NCBI GenBank assembly: GCA_013815485.1
Contig: JACDGB010000001.1
Coordinates: 1 to 18,138, forward strand
Length of the DNA: 18,138 bases
Reading direction: 5' to 3'
Source: Rubrobacter sp.
GTDB taxonomy: Bacteria; Actinomycetota; Rubrobacteria; Rubrobacterales; Rubrobacteraceae
The number at the start of each line of letters is the position of its first letter. The first letter of the stretch is position 1. Both the position numbers and the translations under genes were made by a program. Below are positions 1 to 7,116 of this stretch, piece after piece. The notes beneath the pieces were generated by a model, which had not been told where the DNA came from, did not search any database, and saw only the letters and a list, made by a program, of their open reading frames with translations.

Positions 1-210
1 GTTTCTCTCAGCCGGGCGGGGGGATCCTCAACCCCACGGCGCCGGCCCTTCCAAACACCGCGACCCCAACCGGCAGCGCCGCGGAGAGCCCGTGGACGCG
101 CGGTCATCGAGATCCCCGTGAGTACCGATGGCACGGGCTTCGTCCATTCTCGCGTGTACTTCGGGCCGAAGGCCCAGCCCATCTTCAGCGATCCGGCGAC
201 GAACTATTGA
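1..210 (+). CDS. Possible 3' end of an unidentified gene
   Basis: Frame 1 is open from the first base of the window to a TGA at 208-210. The last third reads like a protein tail (VIEIPVSTDGTGFVHSRVYF, then GPKAQPIFSDPATNY). The first half is Pro/Arg-rich and less convincing, so the true frame may enter further in. It would converge on polX, whose stop lies about 20 bases beyond. I do not recognise the family. It could also be a chance open frame in GC-rich DNA. Confidence 0.3.
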   Translation, partial: VSLSRAGGSSTPRRRPFQTPRPQPAAPRRARGRAVIEIPVSTDGTGFVHSRVYFGPKAQPIFSDPATNY

Positions 211-228
211 CCTTCCACACGGCTACGG

Positions 229-1938
229 CTACTTGCCAGCCCTCAGGTACTCTTCGAACTCGGCGAGCGGCAGGCAGTTTATGATGCCTTCCTTCTCCAC
301 CCACGCACGTCTCGCCTGCGAGATGCCGAACTTCATGAGGCTCAGGGCCGTCTCGTCGTGGGCGTCGGTGTCTATGGTGATGCGGACACTGGCGTTCATG
401 GCCTCCCGGACGTAGGGGACGGCGAGGTCGAGGCGGTCCACGTAGGAGTTGAGCTCCAGGGCGGTGTTCGTGGCGGCGGCCTCCTTTATGAGACGGGAGA
501 CATCCACCTCGTAGGGTTCGCGGCGGTTCAGGATGCGGCCGGTGGGATGGCCGATGGTGCGGACGTGAGGGTTGTTGATGGCCCGGATGATGCGCCCCGT
601 CATCGCTTCTTCGCCGATGCCGAACGACGTGTGGACCGAAGCGACCACGAAGTCTAGTTCGGCGAGCAAGTCGTCCTCGTAGTCAAGCGCGCCGTCCTTG
701 AGGATGTCCACCTCGGATCCGCATAGAAGTCGGATCTCGTCGTACTTATCATCCGCTTTCCTGACGGCATCCATCTTTTTCCTCAGGCGATCCGGGGCGA
801 GACCGTTCGCCACCTTGAGGCTCTGGGAATGGTCGCAGAAGATGAGGTACTCATAGCCCAGCGCAATGGCGGCCTCGGCCATGCTCTCGATGGTCCCCTT
901 CCCATCGGAGTAGTTGGTGTGTACGTGCAGGTCCCCCCGCACGTCGGAGACCTCGACGAGGTTTGGCAACGCGCCCTTCTCGGCAGCCTGGATCTCACCT
1001 GCGTCCTCGCGCAACTCTGGTGGAATGTATGGGAGATCCAGGCGCGCATAGAATTCTTCCTCGGTGGGAACAGGCTGATAATCTTCGTCTGTGCCGATCC
1101 GCTTCAAACCGTACTCGGAGATGTTGATGCCATTCTTCACGGCCCTTTCGCGCAGGGCGATGTTGTGGGCTTGCCCGCCGGTAAAGTGGTGCAGCAGCGT
1201 GCCGAACGCCTCTGGCGGCACTATGCGGAGGTCCACGTCCGCGCCGCCGCACACGATAGAGACCTTCGTGGGACCATGCGCCACGACCTCGTCCACGAAC
1301 GGCGCTTCGGCGAAGGCGTCGGTCAGAACCTTCTGGTCCACGCTCGCGGCCACGATGTCGAGGTCGCCGACCGTCTCCTTGCGGCGGCGCAGGGAACCGG
1401 CGATCTCCGCCCGCTCCGTGTCCGGGTGCGACCGGACGAATTCCAAAAGATGTTCTCCGAGGGCCGATGCCTCGTCCAGGAGCATCCGGCGCTCGGTGGA
1501 GTTGTACATCTTCGCGGCCCGCAGGATGCGCTCCTCGCTCTTCTTGCCGAAGCCCTTGAGGGCGGCGAGGCGCCCTTCCTCCATTCCCGCGAGGTCTTCG
1601 ACGTTGGTGATGTCCAGTTCCCGCCAGAGGCGTCCAGCTGTGCGCGGCCCGACGTTTGGGAGGCGCGTGACTTCAACGAGGCTGGAGGGGATCTCCTCCG
1701 AAAGCTCGGTGAGTACCTGTGGGGTGCGGTCTTCTGCCAGGTCACGGATAACCTCCGCCGTCGTCTTCCCCACGTGGGCCAACTCGGTGACGTCCTCCAT
1801 GTCCCTGACCTCCCGGCCAGAGGCGGCGACGGACTCGGCGGCCCGCGTGTAGCCGAGCACCCGGTAGTAGCTTTCGTCCTTGATCTCCATCAACGTGGCT
1901 ATGGTCTCAAGGGCGCGGACGATCTCGCGGTTCTGCAC
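229..1938 (-). CDS. polX: DNA polymerase/3'-5' exonuclease PolX (family X polymerase with PHP domain)
   Basis: A 569-residue bacterial family X repair polymerase, a gap-filling enzyme thought to act in base excision repair. In order it shows an N-terminal 8-kDa-like helical domain, two helix-hairpin-helix stretches (about residues 90-140), and the nucleotidyltransferase core with GSLRRRKETVGDLDIV near 181-196. The catalytic Asp pair is at about D192/D194 and the third Asp lies in ADVDLRIV near 235. The C-terminal PHP phosphoesterase domain begins with DLHVHTNYSDG near 337. Its metal ligands all appear present: HxH 338/340, CDH 370, GSEVD 409, SVH 436, GHP 464 and TDAH 525/527, so the exonuclease should be active. 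I chose the GTG at 1938 because an AAGGAGG lies 8 bases upstream. An ATG at 1977 is open but lies upstream of the ribosome site. Length matches the family. Confidence 0.95.
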   Translation of the reverse strand: MQNREIVRALETIATLMEIKDESYYRVLGYTRAAESVAASGREVRDMEDVTELAHVGKTTAEVIRDLAEDRTPQVLTELSEEIPSSLVEVTRLPNVGPRTAGRLWRELDITNVEDLAGMEEGRLAALKGFGKKSEERILRAAKMYNSTERRMLLDEASALGEHLLEFVRSHPDTERAEIAGSLRRRKETVGDLDIVAASVDQKVLTDAFAEAPFVDEVVAHGPTKVSIVCGGADVDLRIVPPEAFGTLLHHFTGGQAHNIALRERAVKNGINISEYGLKRIGTDEDYQPVPTEEEFYARLDLPYIPPELREDAGEIQAAEKGALPNLVEVSDVRGDLHVHTNYSDGKGTIESMAEAAIALGYEYLIFCDHSQSLKVANGLAPDRLRKKMDAVRKADDKYDEIRLLCGSEVDILKDGALDYEDDLLAELDFVVASVHTSFGIGEEAMTGRIIRAINNPHVRTIGHPTGRILNRREPYEVDVSRLIKEAAATNTALELNSYVDRLDLAVPYVREAMNASVRITIDTDAHDETALSLMKFGISQARRAWVEKEGIINCLPLAEFEEYLRAGK

Positions 1939-1946
1939 CTCCACAA

Positions 1947-1953
1947 CCTCCTT
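1947..1953 (-). promoter_or_regulatory. Ribosome binding site of polX
   Basis: AAGGAGG on the minus strand, 8 bases before the GTG at 1938. It decides between this start and the upstream ATG at 1977. Confidence 0.8.
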
Positions 1954-1977
1954 CTCGCATGAACGGGTCGCGAGCAA

Positions 1978-1983
1978 ATTATA
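1978..1983 (-). promoter_or_regulatory. polX -10 box (TATAAT)
   Basis: A perfect TATAAT on the minus strand, about 40 bases before the polX start. It gives a short leader that contains the ribosome site. No good -35 hexamer is visible at 16-18 bases. It lies back to back with the -10 of the divergent PAP2 gene. Confidence 0.55.
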
Positions 1984-2010
1984 CGCGGACGGCTACCAGA
2001 ACCCTTCGTA

Positions 2011-2016
2011 TAAAAT
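2011..2016 (+). promoter_or_regulatory. Leaderless-type -10 box (TAAAAT) of the PAP2 gene
   Basis: TAAAAT ends 7 bases before the ATG at 2024, so transcription would begin at or next to the start codon. No Shine-Dalgarno sequence precedes this ATG, and no clear -35 is seen. Confidence 0.55.
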
Positions 2017-2023
2017 CCTTCCC

Positions 2024-2761
2024 ATGCTCCGAACGCTCCTCGATAGAGAGACCCTCCGGAAGCTCGCCAACCGCCTCACGCTCGCGGCCATCGTCTGGCT
2101 GGCCGTGACCCTGAGCTTATCGTTCTTCGTGATCTGGGCCTTCGCGGAGATAACCGAGGAGGTCATCGAGGGCGAGAGCCGCCGTTTCGACCGGGCGGTG
2201 CTACTCTGGATCCACGCCAACTTCCCGGCCTGGCTCGACGCCCCGATGCGCCTCGTCACCGCGCTCGGCTACTATAGCGTCGTTACCCCACTCCTCGCCG
2301 TCTCGGTCTTCATCTTCCTTCGGCGAGGCTGGAGGCTCTCTGCCACGCTGCTCCTGGTCTCGACGGTCGGCGGCGCTTTGCTCACGACGGTGCTCAAAGC
2401 CGTGTTCCATCGCGCCCGCCCCGAGGTCTTCGACTCGGGATATGTTGCTTCTTTTTATTCGTTTCCCAGCGGACACGCCACCGTCGCGGTCGGCTTCTAC
2501 GGGATGCTCACCCTGCTCGTCGCCTACCGGCTTCGAGGACCGGCGCGATGGGCCGTGGCGGTGTCAGGCGTCCTCCTCGTGCTGCTCGTCGGGTTCAGCC
2601 GACTCTATCTCGGAGTTCATTATCCGACGGACGTGCTGGCGGGATTTCTCGCCGCTCCCTTGTGGGTGATCTCCGTCGGGGTCGTGTACGCGACTTGGGT
2701 CTCCATCCGGGGCCTGCGAACTCCGGAAACGCGCCGCAAAAGACGCCGGACCTTACGGTAG
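2024..2761 (+). CDS. PAP2 family membrane phosphatase
   Basis: A 245-residue integral membrane phosphatase of the PAP2 (phosphatidic acid/undecaprenyl pyrophosphate phosphatase-like) superfamily. All three signature motifs are present: KAVFHRARP (KxxxxxxRP), FPSGH, and SRLYLGVHYPTD (SRxxxxxHxxxD). They hold the catalytic His pair and the phosphate-binding Arg/Lys on the outer face of the membrane. About six hydrophobic helices can be seen, starting with residues 17-40, and the tail is basic (RRKRRRTLR). The substrate (lipid phosphate or C55-PP recycling) cannot be told from sequence. I chose the ATG at 2024 because it has a -10 box at the leaderless distance and because earlier codons look non-coding. 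It diverges from polX and is followed directly by a DedA gene, another envelope lipid protein. Confidence 0.9.
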   Translation: MLRTLLDRETLRKLANRLTLAAIVWLAVTLSLSFFVIWAFAEITEEVIEGESRRFDRAVLLWIHANFPAWLDAPMRLVTALGYYSVVTPLLAVSVFIFLRRGWRLSATLLLVSTVGGALLTTVLKAVFHRARPEVFDSGYVASFYSFPSGHATVAVGFYGMLTLLVAYRLRGPARWAVAVSGVLLVLLVGFSRLYLGVHYPTDVLAGFLAAPLWVISVGVVYATWVSIRGLRTPETRRKRRRTLR

Positions 2762-2787
2762 ACATCTCTCCGCCGGGATGTTAGCTT
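2759..2787 (+). promoter_or_regulatory. Promoter of the DedA gene (TAGACA-N17-TAGCTT)
   Basis: A -35-like TAGACA at 2759-2764 overlaps the stop codon of the PAP2 gene. It is followed after 17 bases by TAGCTT at 2782-2787, which ends 7 bases before the GTG start at 2795. Spacing is canonical and the transcript would be leaderless. Confidence 0.6.
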
Positions 2788-2794
2788 CTTCCTC

Positions 2795-3418
2795 GTGCTC
2801 GAAGCCATCCTCGAACCGCTGATCCACTGGGTCACCCAGACCATCGGCGCCTACGGCGTCCCCGCGGTCTTCGTGCTGATGCTGCTCGAGAGCATGGGAA
2901 TACTGATCCCCTCCGAAGCCATCTCGCCGTTCGCCGGATACCTGGTCTCACAGGGAAAGATGAGCCTGCTCGCAGCGGTCGCCGCCGGTGTACTCGGGAA
3001 CGTGGTTGGCTCCTGGGTTGCCTATTTCATAGGCCTGTGGGGCGGACGCGAACTGTGGTTTCACTACGGAAAATATGTCGGGGTGCGCGAACATCACCTG
3101 ACCATCGCCGAGAAGTGGTTCGACAAGTACGGCGAGGTCACGGTCTTCGTCTCGCGCTGTCTGCCGGTGGTGCGGACGTTTATCTCTTTCCCCGCCGGGA
3201 CCGCGAAGATGAACTTCGCCAAATTTACCTTTTACACCTTCGCTGGGTGCGTGCCCTGGGTCCTCGCCCTGACGTACCTCGGGTTCGTGCTGGGCGAGAA
3301 CTGGGAGACGATCGGGGATTACCTTCACTACCTGGATTACGCGGTCGCCGTGGCCGTGTTCGCCGGAGCCGTCTACCTGTTCTTCCGGTGGCGTTCCTCC
3401 CGCTCCTCGCAAGCCTAG
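2795..3418 (+). CDS. DedA family (SNARE-associated/VTT domain) membrane protein
   Basis: A 207-residue DedA family protein. These proteins are implicated in flipping or recycling lipid carriers and in maintaining membrane potential. Visible hallmarks are an acidic re-entrant segment (LESMGILIPSEAISPFAGYL, about residues 31-50), a GNVVGSWVAYFIGLWGG helix, the signature FVSRCLPVVRTFISFPAG (about 112-129) and a following KMNFAKF. Several transmembrane helices follow, with a basic C-terminus. Length is normal. The start is GTG, with no ribosome site but a -10 box 7 bases upstream. Its position next to the PAP2 phosphatase suggests both act on undecaprenyl or phospholipid phosphate metabolism, which is inference. 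Confidence 0.9.
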   Translation: MLEAILEPLIHWVTQTIGAYGVPAVFVLMLLESMGILIPSEAISPFAGYLVSQGKMSLLAAVAAGVLGNVVGSWVAYFIGLWGGRELWFHYGKYVGVREHHLTIAEKWFDKYGEVTVFVSRCLPVVRTFISFPAGTAKMNFAKFTFYTFAGCVPWVLALTYLGFVLGENWETIGDYLHYLDYAVAVAVFAGAVYLFFRWRSSRSSQA

Positions 3419-3442
3419 AATAGCCGGTCGCCATCCGCCGCG

Positions 3443-3471
3443 TTGCCTGTCTCCCCGTGGTTCTGTAGTCT
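3443..3471 (+). promoter_or_regulatory. Promoter of the transporter-amidase operon (TTGCCT-N17-TAGTCT)
   Basis: TTGCCT at 3443-3448 and TAGTCT at 3466-3471 are separated by 17 bases. Transcription would start near 3478, giving a 20-base leader with a GGAGG ribosome site at 3491-3495 just before the ATG. Confidence 0.55.
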
Positions 3472-3479
3472 GTATACAG
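3470..3479 (+). promoter_or_regulatory. Palindromic operator CTGTATACAG
   Basis: A perfect 10-base palindrome lies exactly between the -10 box and the expected transcription start, a classical repressor position. The TGTATACA core resembles sites bound by FadR-subfamily (FCD) GntR regulators, whose sites follow a TnGTnnnACnA pattern. That assignment is inference. Confidence 0.5.
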
Positions 3480-3498
3480 GAGATCCAATAGGAGGGAT

Positions 3499-4854
3499 AT
3501 GGAGCGAGTAGGCGGGGAAGACCTCGGACGGGAGACGACCTCGATGGGGAAGGTGGCTTTCGCTAGCTTCATCGGGACGGCCATCGAGTTCTACGATTTC
3601 TATATCTACGGGACGGCGGCGGCGCTGGTCTTCAATGGGGTATTCTTCCCCGAGTTCGCGGCGGCTACTGGGACTCTGGCCTCGTTCGCCACGTTCGCGG
3701 TGGCGTTCTTCGCTTGACCACTGGGAGCGGTGATCTTCGGCCACTTCGGGGACCGGCTCGGACGCAAGGCCATGCTCATCGTCTCGCTGCTCTTGATGGG
3801 GGTTGCGACGTTCCTGATCGGGCTTCTCCCTAGCTTCGCCACCATCGGATACGCCGCCCCGCTCCTCCTTGTTTTGCTGCGCTTCTTGCAGGACATCGGG
3901 CTCGGCGGGGAGTGGGGCGGAGCGGTTTTGATGGCTACCGAGCACGCCACCGAAGGCAGGCGCGGTCTGTATTCCAGCTTCCCGCAGATGGGACCGGCAG
4001 TGGGCTTTTTGCTCTCCAGCGGACTATTTTTGTACCTCACGCTCTCGCTCTCGGACGCGCAGTTCGCGGCGTGGGGATGGCGCATACCGTTTTTGGCGAG
4101 CGCGGTGCTCGTCCTGACCGGGCTCTACGTCCGTGTCACGATAGCGGAGACGCCGGTATTCCGGCGGGCGATGGAGGAAGGGACGCGGACGCGGGTGCCA
4201 GTGTGGGAGATGGTCAGGACGTATCCGCTAGTTCTTGTACTCGCCTCCGGGGGCATCTCGCTCACCTACGTCATCTTCTACACCGTCACCACCTTCTCGC
4301 TCGCCTACGGGACCGAGACTCTAGGACTTGCGAGCAGCACGATGCTGTATTGCGTGATGATCGCCGTCGCCGTAATGGGATTGTCCGTGCCCGTCTTCGC
4401 CGTTCTCTCGGATCGCGTCGGGCGGAGAAGACTGTGCCTGCTGGCGGCGGCGCTCGCCGCAGTATGGGCATTCCCTCTTTTCTGGCTGCTCGATACGGGG
4501 AACCCGGTGTTTATCACGCTGTCCTTCACGGTCGGCATGGTCATCTTCGCCATGCTCTTCGGCCCGATGGGCGCATACCTGCCAGAACTCTTCGGCACGC
4601 GGCTGCGCTACTCCGGGGCCGCCGTCAGCTACAACCTCGGCGGCGTTATCGGCGGCGGACTCGGCCCCACCATAGCCTCCCAACTCCTCATCCTGACCGG
4701 TGTATCCTGGTCCATCTCACTGTACATATTGCTCATGGCCCTGGTGGGTTTCGCAAGCATCTTCTTCCTCTCGGAGATGCACCTCTCGGATATATCGGAG
4801 ATGCGCTCCGAAGAACGACGCCTGCTCTCCGAAGACGGCATCGCCACGGAGTAG
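3499..4854 (+). pseudogene. MHS-type (metabolite:H+ symporter) MFS transporter interrupted by an in-frame TGA
   Basis: Read through one stop, this is a 451-codon 12-helix MFS transporter of the metabolite:H+ symporter family (relatives of ProP, ShiA and KgtP, carrying organic acids or osmolytes). The N-terminus has the family segment ASFIGTAIEFYDFYIYG. After FATFAVAFFA comes TGA at 3715-3717, then PLGAVIFGHFGDRLGRKAML, the loop 2-3 signature. Family members normally read ARPLG here, so the stop replaces Arg, consistent with one CGA to TGA change. The rest is intact, with a second-half loop DRVGRRRLCL near 4411 and a normal C-terminus. Translation could restart at the GTG at 3730, but that product would lack the first two helices. 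Start: ATG with GGAGG just upstream. It sits 6 bases before the amidase, so it likely supplied that enzyme's substrate. Confidence 0.85.
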
Positions 4855-4860
4855 AGAGCG

Positions 4861-6276
4861 ATGCCAGAAAACATCTGCTTCCTCCCAGCCACCGAACTGG
4901 CGCGCCGCATCCGCGAGCGGGACCTCTCCGCCACCGAGGTGATGGATGCTCACCTTTCGCAAATAGAGCGCGTGAATCCAAAAGCAAACGCCATCGTCAC
5001 CCTGCTCCCCGAACAGGCGATGGACGCCGCCCGCGCCGCCGACGACAAGCTGGCGTGTGGAGAAGAAGCCGGGCCGCTGCACGGATTGCCTGTAGCCCAC
5101 AAAGACCTCGTCCCGACGAAGGGTGTTCGCACCACCTTCGGATCAAAGGTGTACAAAGACCACATCCCGGACCACGACGCGCTCATCGTCGAGCGGCTGC
5201 GCGATGCGGGCGCCATCCTGGTCGGCAAGACGAACACCCCGGAGTTCGGCGCGGGCTCTCAGACCTTCAACGAAGTCTTCGGCGAGACCCTCAATCCCTA
5301 CGACACGACGAAGACCTGCGGCGGCTCCAGCGGCGGAGCGGCTGTCTCTTTGGCCTGCGGCATGCTCCCCATCGCCGACGGGAGCGACATTGGCGGCTCT
5401 CTCCGCAACCCGGCATCCTTCTGCAACGTGGTCGGGATGCGCCCCTCGGTGGGCCGGGTGCCCTCGTGGCCGAGCGTCGCCGCCTGGTTCCCGCTCGCCG
5501 TCGAAGGTCCGATGGCCCGCACGGTGGGAGACGCAGCCCTCATGCTCTCCGCGATGGCCGGCCCCGATCCGCGTTCCCCCGTCTCCCTCCCCGAGCCGGG
5601 AGAGAACTTCGCCTATCCGCCGGAGCGAGACTTCGCCGGGACACGCATCGCCTGGAGTCGTGACCTCGGCGGCGTGCCGGTTGATCCGCGCGTAACGGCT
5701 GTGCTGGAAGAAGCGCGACCGGTCTTCGAGGGTCTGGGGTGTGTCGTCGAGGAGGGAGAACCGGACTTCTCGGGGGTGGATGAGATCTTCATGACCTGGC
5801 GGGCCTGGTACTACGAGCTGGCTTACGGGCATCTGCTGAAAGACCATCGCGACGAGCTGAAAGACACCCTCGTCTGGAACATCGAGGAGGGACAAAAGCT
5901 CACCGGGCCGCAACTTGGCGACGCGGAGAGGAAGAGAACTGAACTTTATCATCGGGTGCGGAAGTTCATGGAGAGTCGTGAGTTCCTGATCCTGCCGGTG
6001 GCTCAGGTGCCGCCGTTCGATGTCGAGCAACCCTATGTCACGCAGATCAATGGCGTTGAGATGGGCAACTACATCGAGTGGATGAAGTCCTGCTACTACG
6101 TCACGGTTACGGGGCTACCGGCGATCTCGGTACCCTGTGGCTGCACCCCGGACGGATTGCCGGTCGGGGTGCAGATCGTGGGCCGCTACCGGGACGACCT
6201 CGGCGTCCTCCAGCTAGCCCGCGCCTTCGAGCGGGCCACCGGCTTCGGAGAGCGCCGCCCGGCGATTGTTGGATGA
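4861..6276 (+). CDS. Amidase signature family amidohydrolase
   Basis: A 471-residue amidase of the AS family (relatives of GatA and aliphatic or aryl amidases), hydrolysing an amide to an acid and ammonia. The Ser-cisSer-Lys triad is visible: Lys81 in AHKDL, cis-Ser156 in CGGSSGGA, and nucleophile Ser180 in DGSDIGGSLRNPA. Their 99- and 24-residue spacings match GatA. It looks like a catabolic amidase rather than GatA because no gatB or gatC is next to it and the second half (MTWRAWYYELAYGHLL, VTVTGLPAISVPCG) is of the small-molecule type. It begins 6 bases after the transporter stop and shares its promoter. A premature stop upstream could lower its expression by polarity. Confidence 0.93.
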   Translation: MPENICFLPATELARRIRERDLSATEVMDAHLSQIERVNPKANAIVTLLPEQAMDAARAADDKLACGEEAGPLHGLPVAHKDLVPTKGVRTTFGSKVYKDHIPDHDALIVERLRDAGAILVGKTNTPEFGAGSQTFNEVFGETLNPYDTTKTCGGSSGGAAVSLACGMLPIADGSDIGGSLRNPASFCNVVGMRPSVGRVPSWPSVAAWFPLAVEGPMARTVGDAALMLSAMAGPDPRSPVSLPEPGENFAYPPERDFAGTRIAWSRDLGGVPVDPRVTAVLEEARPVFEGLGCVVEEGEPDFSGVDEIFMTWRAWYYELAYGHLLKDHRDELKDTLVWNIEEGQKLTGPQLGDAERKRTELYHRVRKFMESREFLILPVAQVPPFDVEQPYVTQINGVEMGNYIEWMKSCYYVTVTGLPAISVPCGCTPDGLPVGVQIVGRYRDDLGVLQLARAFERATGFGERRPAIVG

Positions 6277-6387
6277 AAGGACCCCTCTCCGAGCCTTGAG
6301 CTAGAGTTCATCGGTTACCGGCAACGTTTCTTCTAGGGCGATGGGTGAATAGATCGTCTGAATAGGTGATGCGCTGCGGTTCGGAAG

Positions 6388-6393
6388 TACAAT
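6388..6393 (+). promoter_or_regulatory. -10 box (TACAAT) of the VOC gene
   Basis: TACAAT lies about 43 bases before the chosen GTG start and would give a leader of roughly 37 bases carrying an AAGGAGG at 6422-6428. No convincing -35 is seen. Confidence 0.4.
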
Positions 6394-6421
6394 GCCTTCG
6401 TTGCGTGGCGAGTGGGGGAGT

Positions 6422-6428
6422 AAGGAGG
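6422..6428 (+). promoter_or_regulatory. Ribosome binding site deciding the VOC start
   Basis: AAGGAGG, 8 bases before the GTG at 6437. Confidence 0.75.
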
Positions 6429-6436
6429 CCGTTGTC

Positions 6437-6937
6437 GTGAGCGAATCCATCCATCCGGAGGTCCGTATCGGCCACGCGCATCTGCGGGTCGTCGATCTCA
6501 GACGCGCCACGGACTTCTACCATGACGTCTTGGGCTTCGACATCACTCTGTACGGACCCGATACCGGTCTCGATGCGGCCTCCCTGTCAGCGGGGGGCTA
6601 CCATCACCACATCGGCCTCAACACCTGGGACAGCGCCGGCGGGACACCGCCTCCTCCGGGTCATACCGGCCTGTACCATATCGCCATCCTCTACCCCGAC
6701 CGGCGGGAACTGGCGAAGGCCGTCAAGCGCGTGCTAGATCATGGGCACATCTTTACCGGGGGCCAGGACGACAACCTGAGCGAGTCCGTCTACCTCAGCG
6801 ACCCGGACGGCAACGGGCTCGAGCTTACTTATGATCGTCCGCGAGAGCGATGGACCGACGAGCAAGGAAAGCCAATCTTCGAGATGCCGAAGAAGCTGAA
6901 TCCCGAAGACCTGCTCGAAGAGTTGGGCTCTGACTGA
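6437..6937 (+). CDS. VOC superfamily metalloprotein (catechol 2,3-dioxygenase-like/glyoxalase fold)
   Basis: A 166-residue vicinal-oxygen-chelate protein with two beta-alpha-beta-beta-beta modules: residues 10-62, starting IGHAHLRVVDLRRATDFY, and 79-135, ending SDPDGNGLELTYDRP. The probable metal triad is His13 (HAHLRV), His81 (GLYHIAI) and Glu129 (GLELTYD). The last motif, followed by DRPRERW, resembles CatE/YfiE-type catechol 2,3-dioxygenase-like proteins, but a ring-cleaving activity is not proven. I chose GTG 6437 because AAGGAGG lies 8 bases before it. The ATG at 6392 overlaps the -10 box. It is a single-gene unit followed by a strong inverted repeat. Confidence 0.85.
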   Translation: MSESIHPEVRIGHAHLRVVDLRRATDFYHDVLGFDITLYGPDTGLDAASLSAGGYHHHIGLNTWDSAGGTPPPPGHTGLYHIAILYPDRRELAKAVKRVLDHGHIFTGGQDDNLSESVYLSDPDGNGLELTYDRPRERWTDEQGKPIFEMPKKLNPEDLLEELGSD

Positions 6938-6943
6938 CGAGCC

Positions 6944-6975
6944 CCGGCTTCCGAAAGAGGGGGCTCGGAAGCCGG
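6944..6975 (+). terminator. 10-bp perfect hairpin after the VOC gene
   Basis: CCGGCTTCCG (6944-6953) pairs perfectly with CGGAAGCCGG (6966-6975) around a 12-base loop, 6 bases after the stop codon. There is no T-run, so intrinsic termination would be imperfect. A competing 8-bp stem overlaps it. Confidence 0.5.
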
Positions 6976-7116
6976 TGAATAAACTGGCCGTTTACCAGAA
7001 CCGTTGCGGGGCGTGAGCCTCGGGCACGGGCGAGAGCTTGTGGGAGACGAGTTCTCCCTCTCACTCCACCCCGTGCTCGGCCAAAAGCTTCGTTGCGCGA
7101 GCCGGGGAGAGCACTG
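6976..7116. other. Intergenic stretch between convergent VOC and GST genes
   Basis: No gene or convincing GST terminator is visible here; only scattered short repeats. Confidence 0.3.

Larger units (their letters stand above)
6277..6436. other. Intergenic region upstream of the VOC gene
   Basis: This holds a TGAATAG direct repeat (6346-6352 and 6359-6365, 13-base period) just upstream of the likely VOC promoter. No hairpin terminator for the amidase operon is evident. Confidence 0.3.

Noticed and set aside
829..1962. A 377-codon plus-strand frame opposite polX
   Set aside because: Antisense shadow of polX, which has complete catalytic motifs; no motif or ribosome site of its own.
3715..3717. 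TGA as a selenocysteine codon or programmed recoding
   Set aside because: The family has Arg here, not Cys; no clear selenocysteine-insertion hairpin is evident just after it, and a CGA to TGA change is simpler.
3912..5663. A 583-codon open frame running across the transporter and amidase genes
   Set aside because: It is Arg/His/Pro-rich with no motif, lies in another frame of two clear genes, and is explained by GC-rich third positions that avoid stop codons.
6346..6365. Possible CRISPR or iteron array from the TGAATAG repeat
   Set aside because: Only two copies of 7 bases; too short and too few for either.
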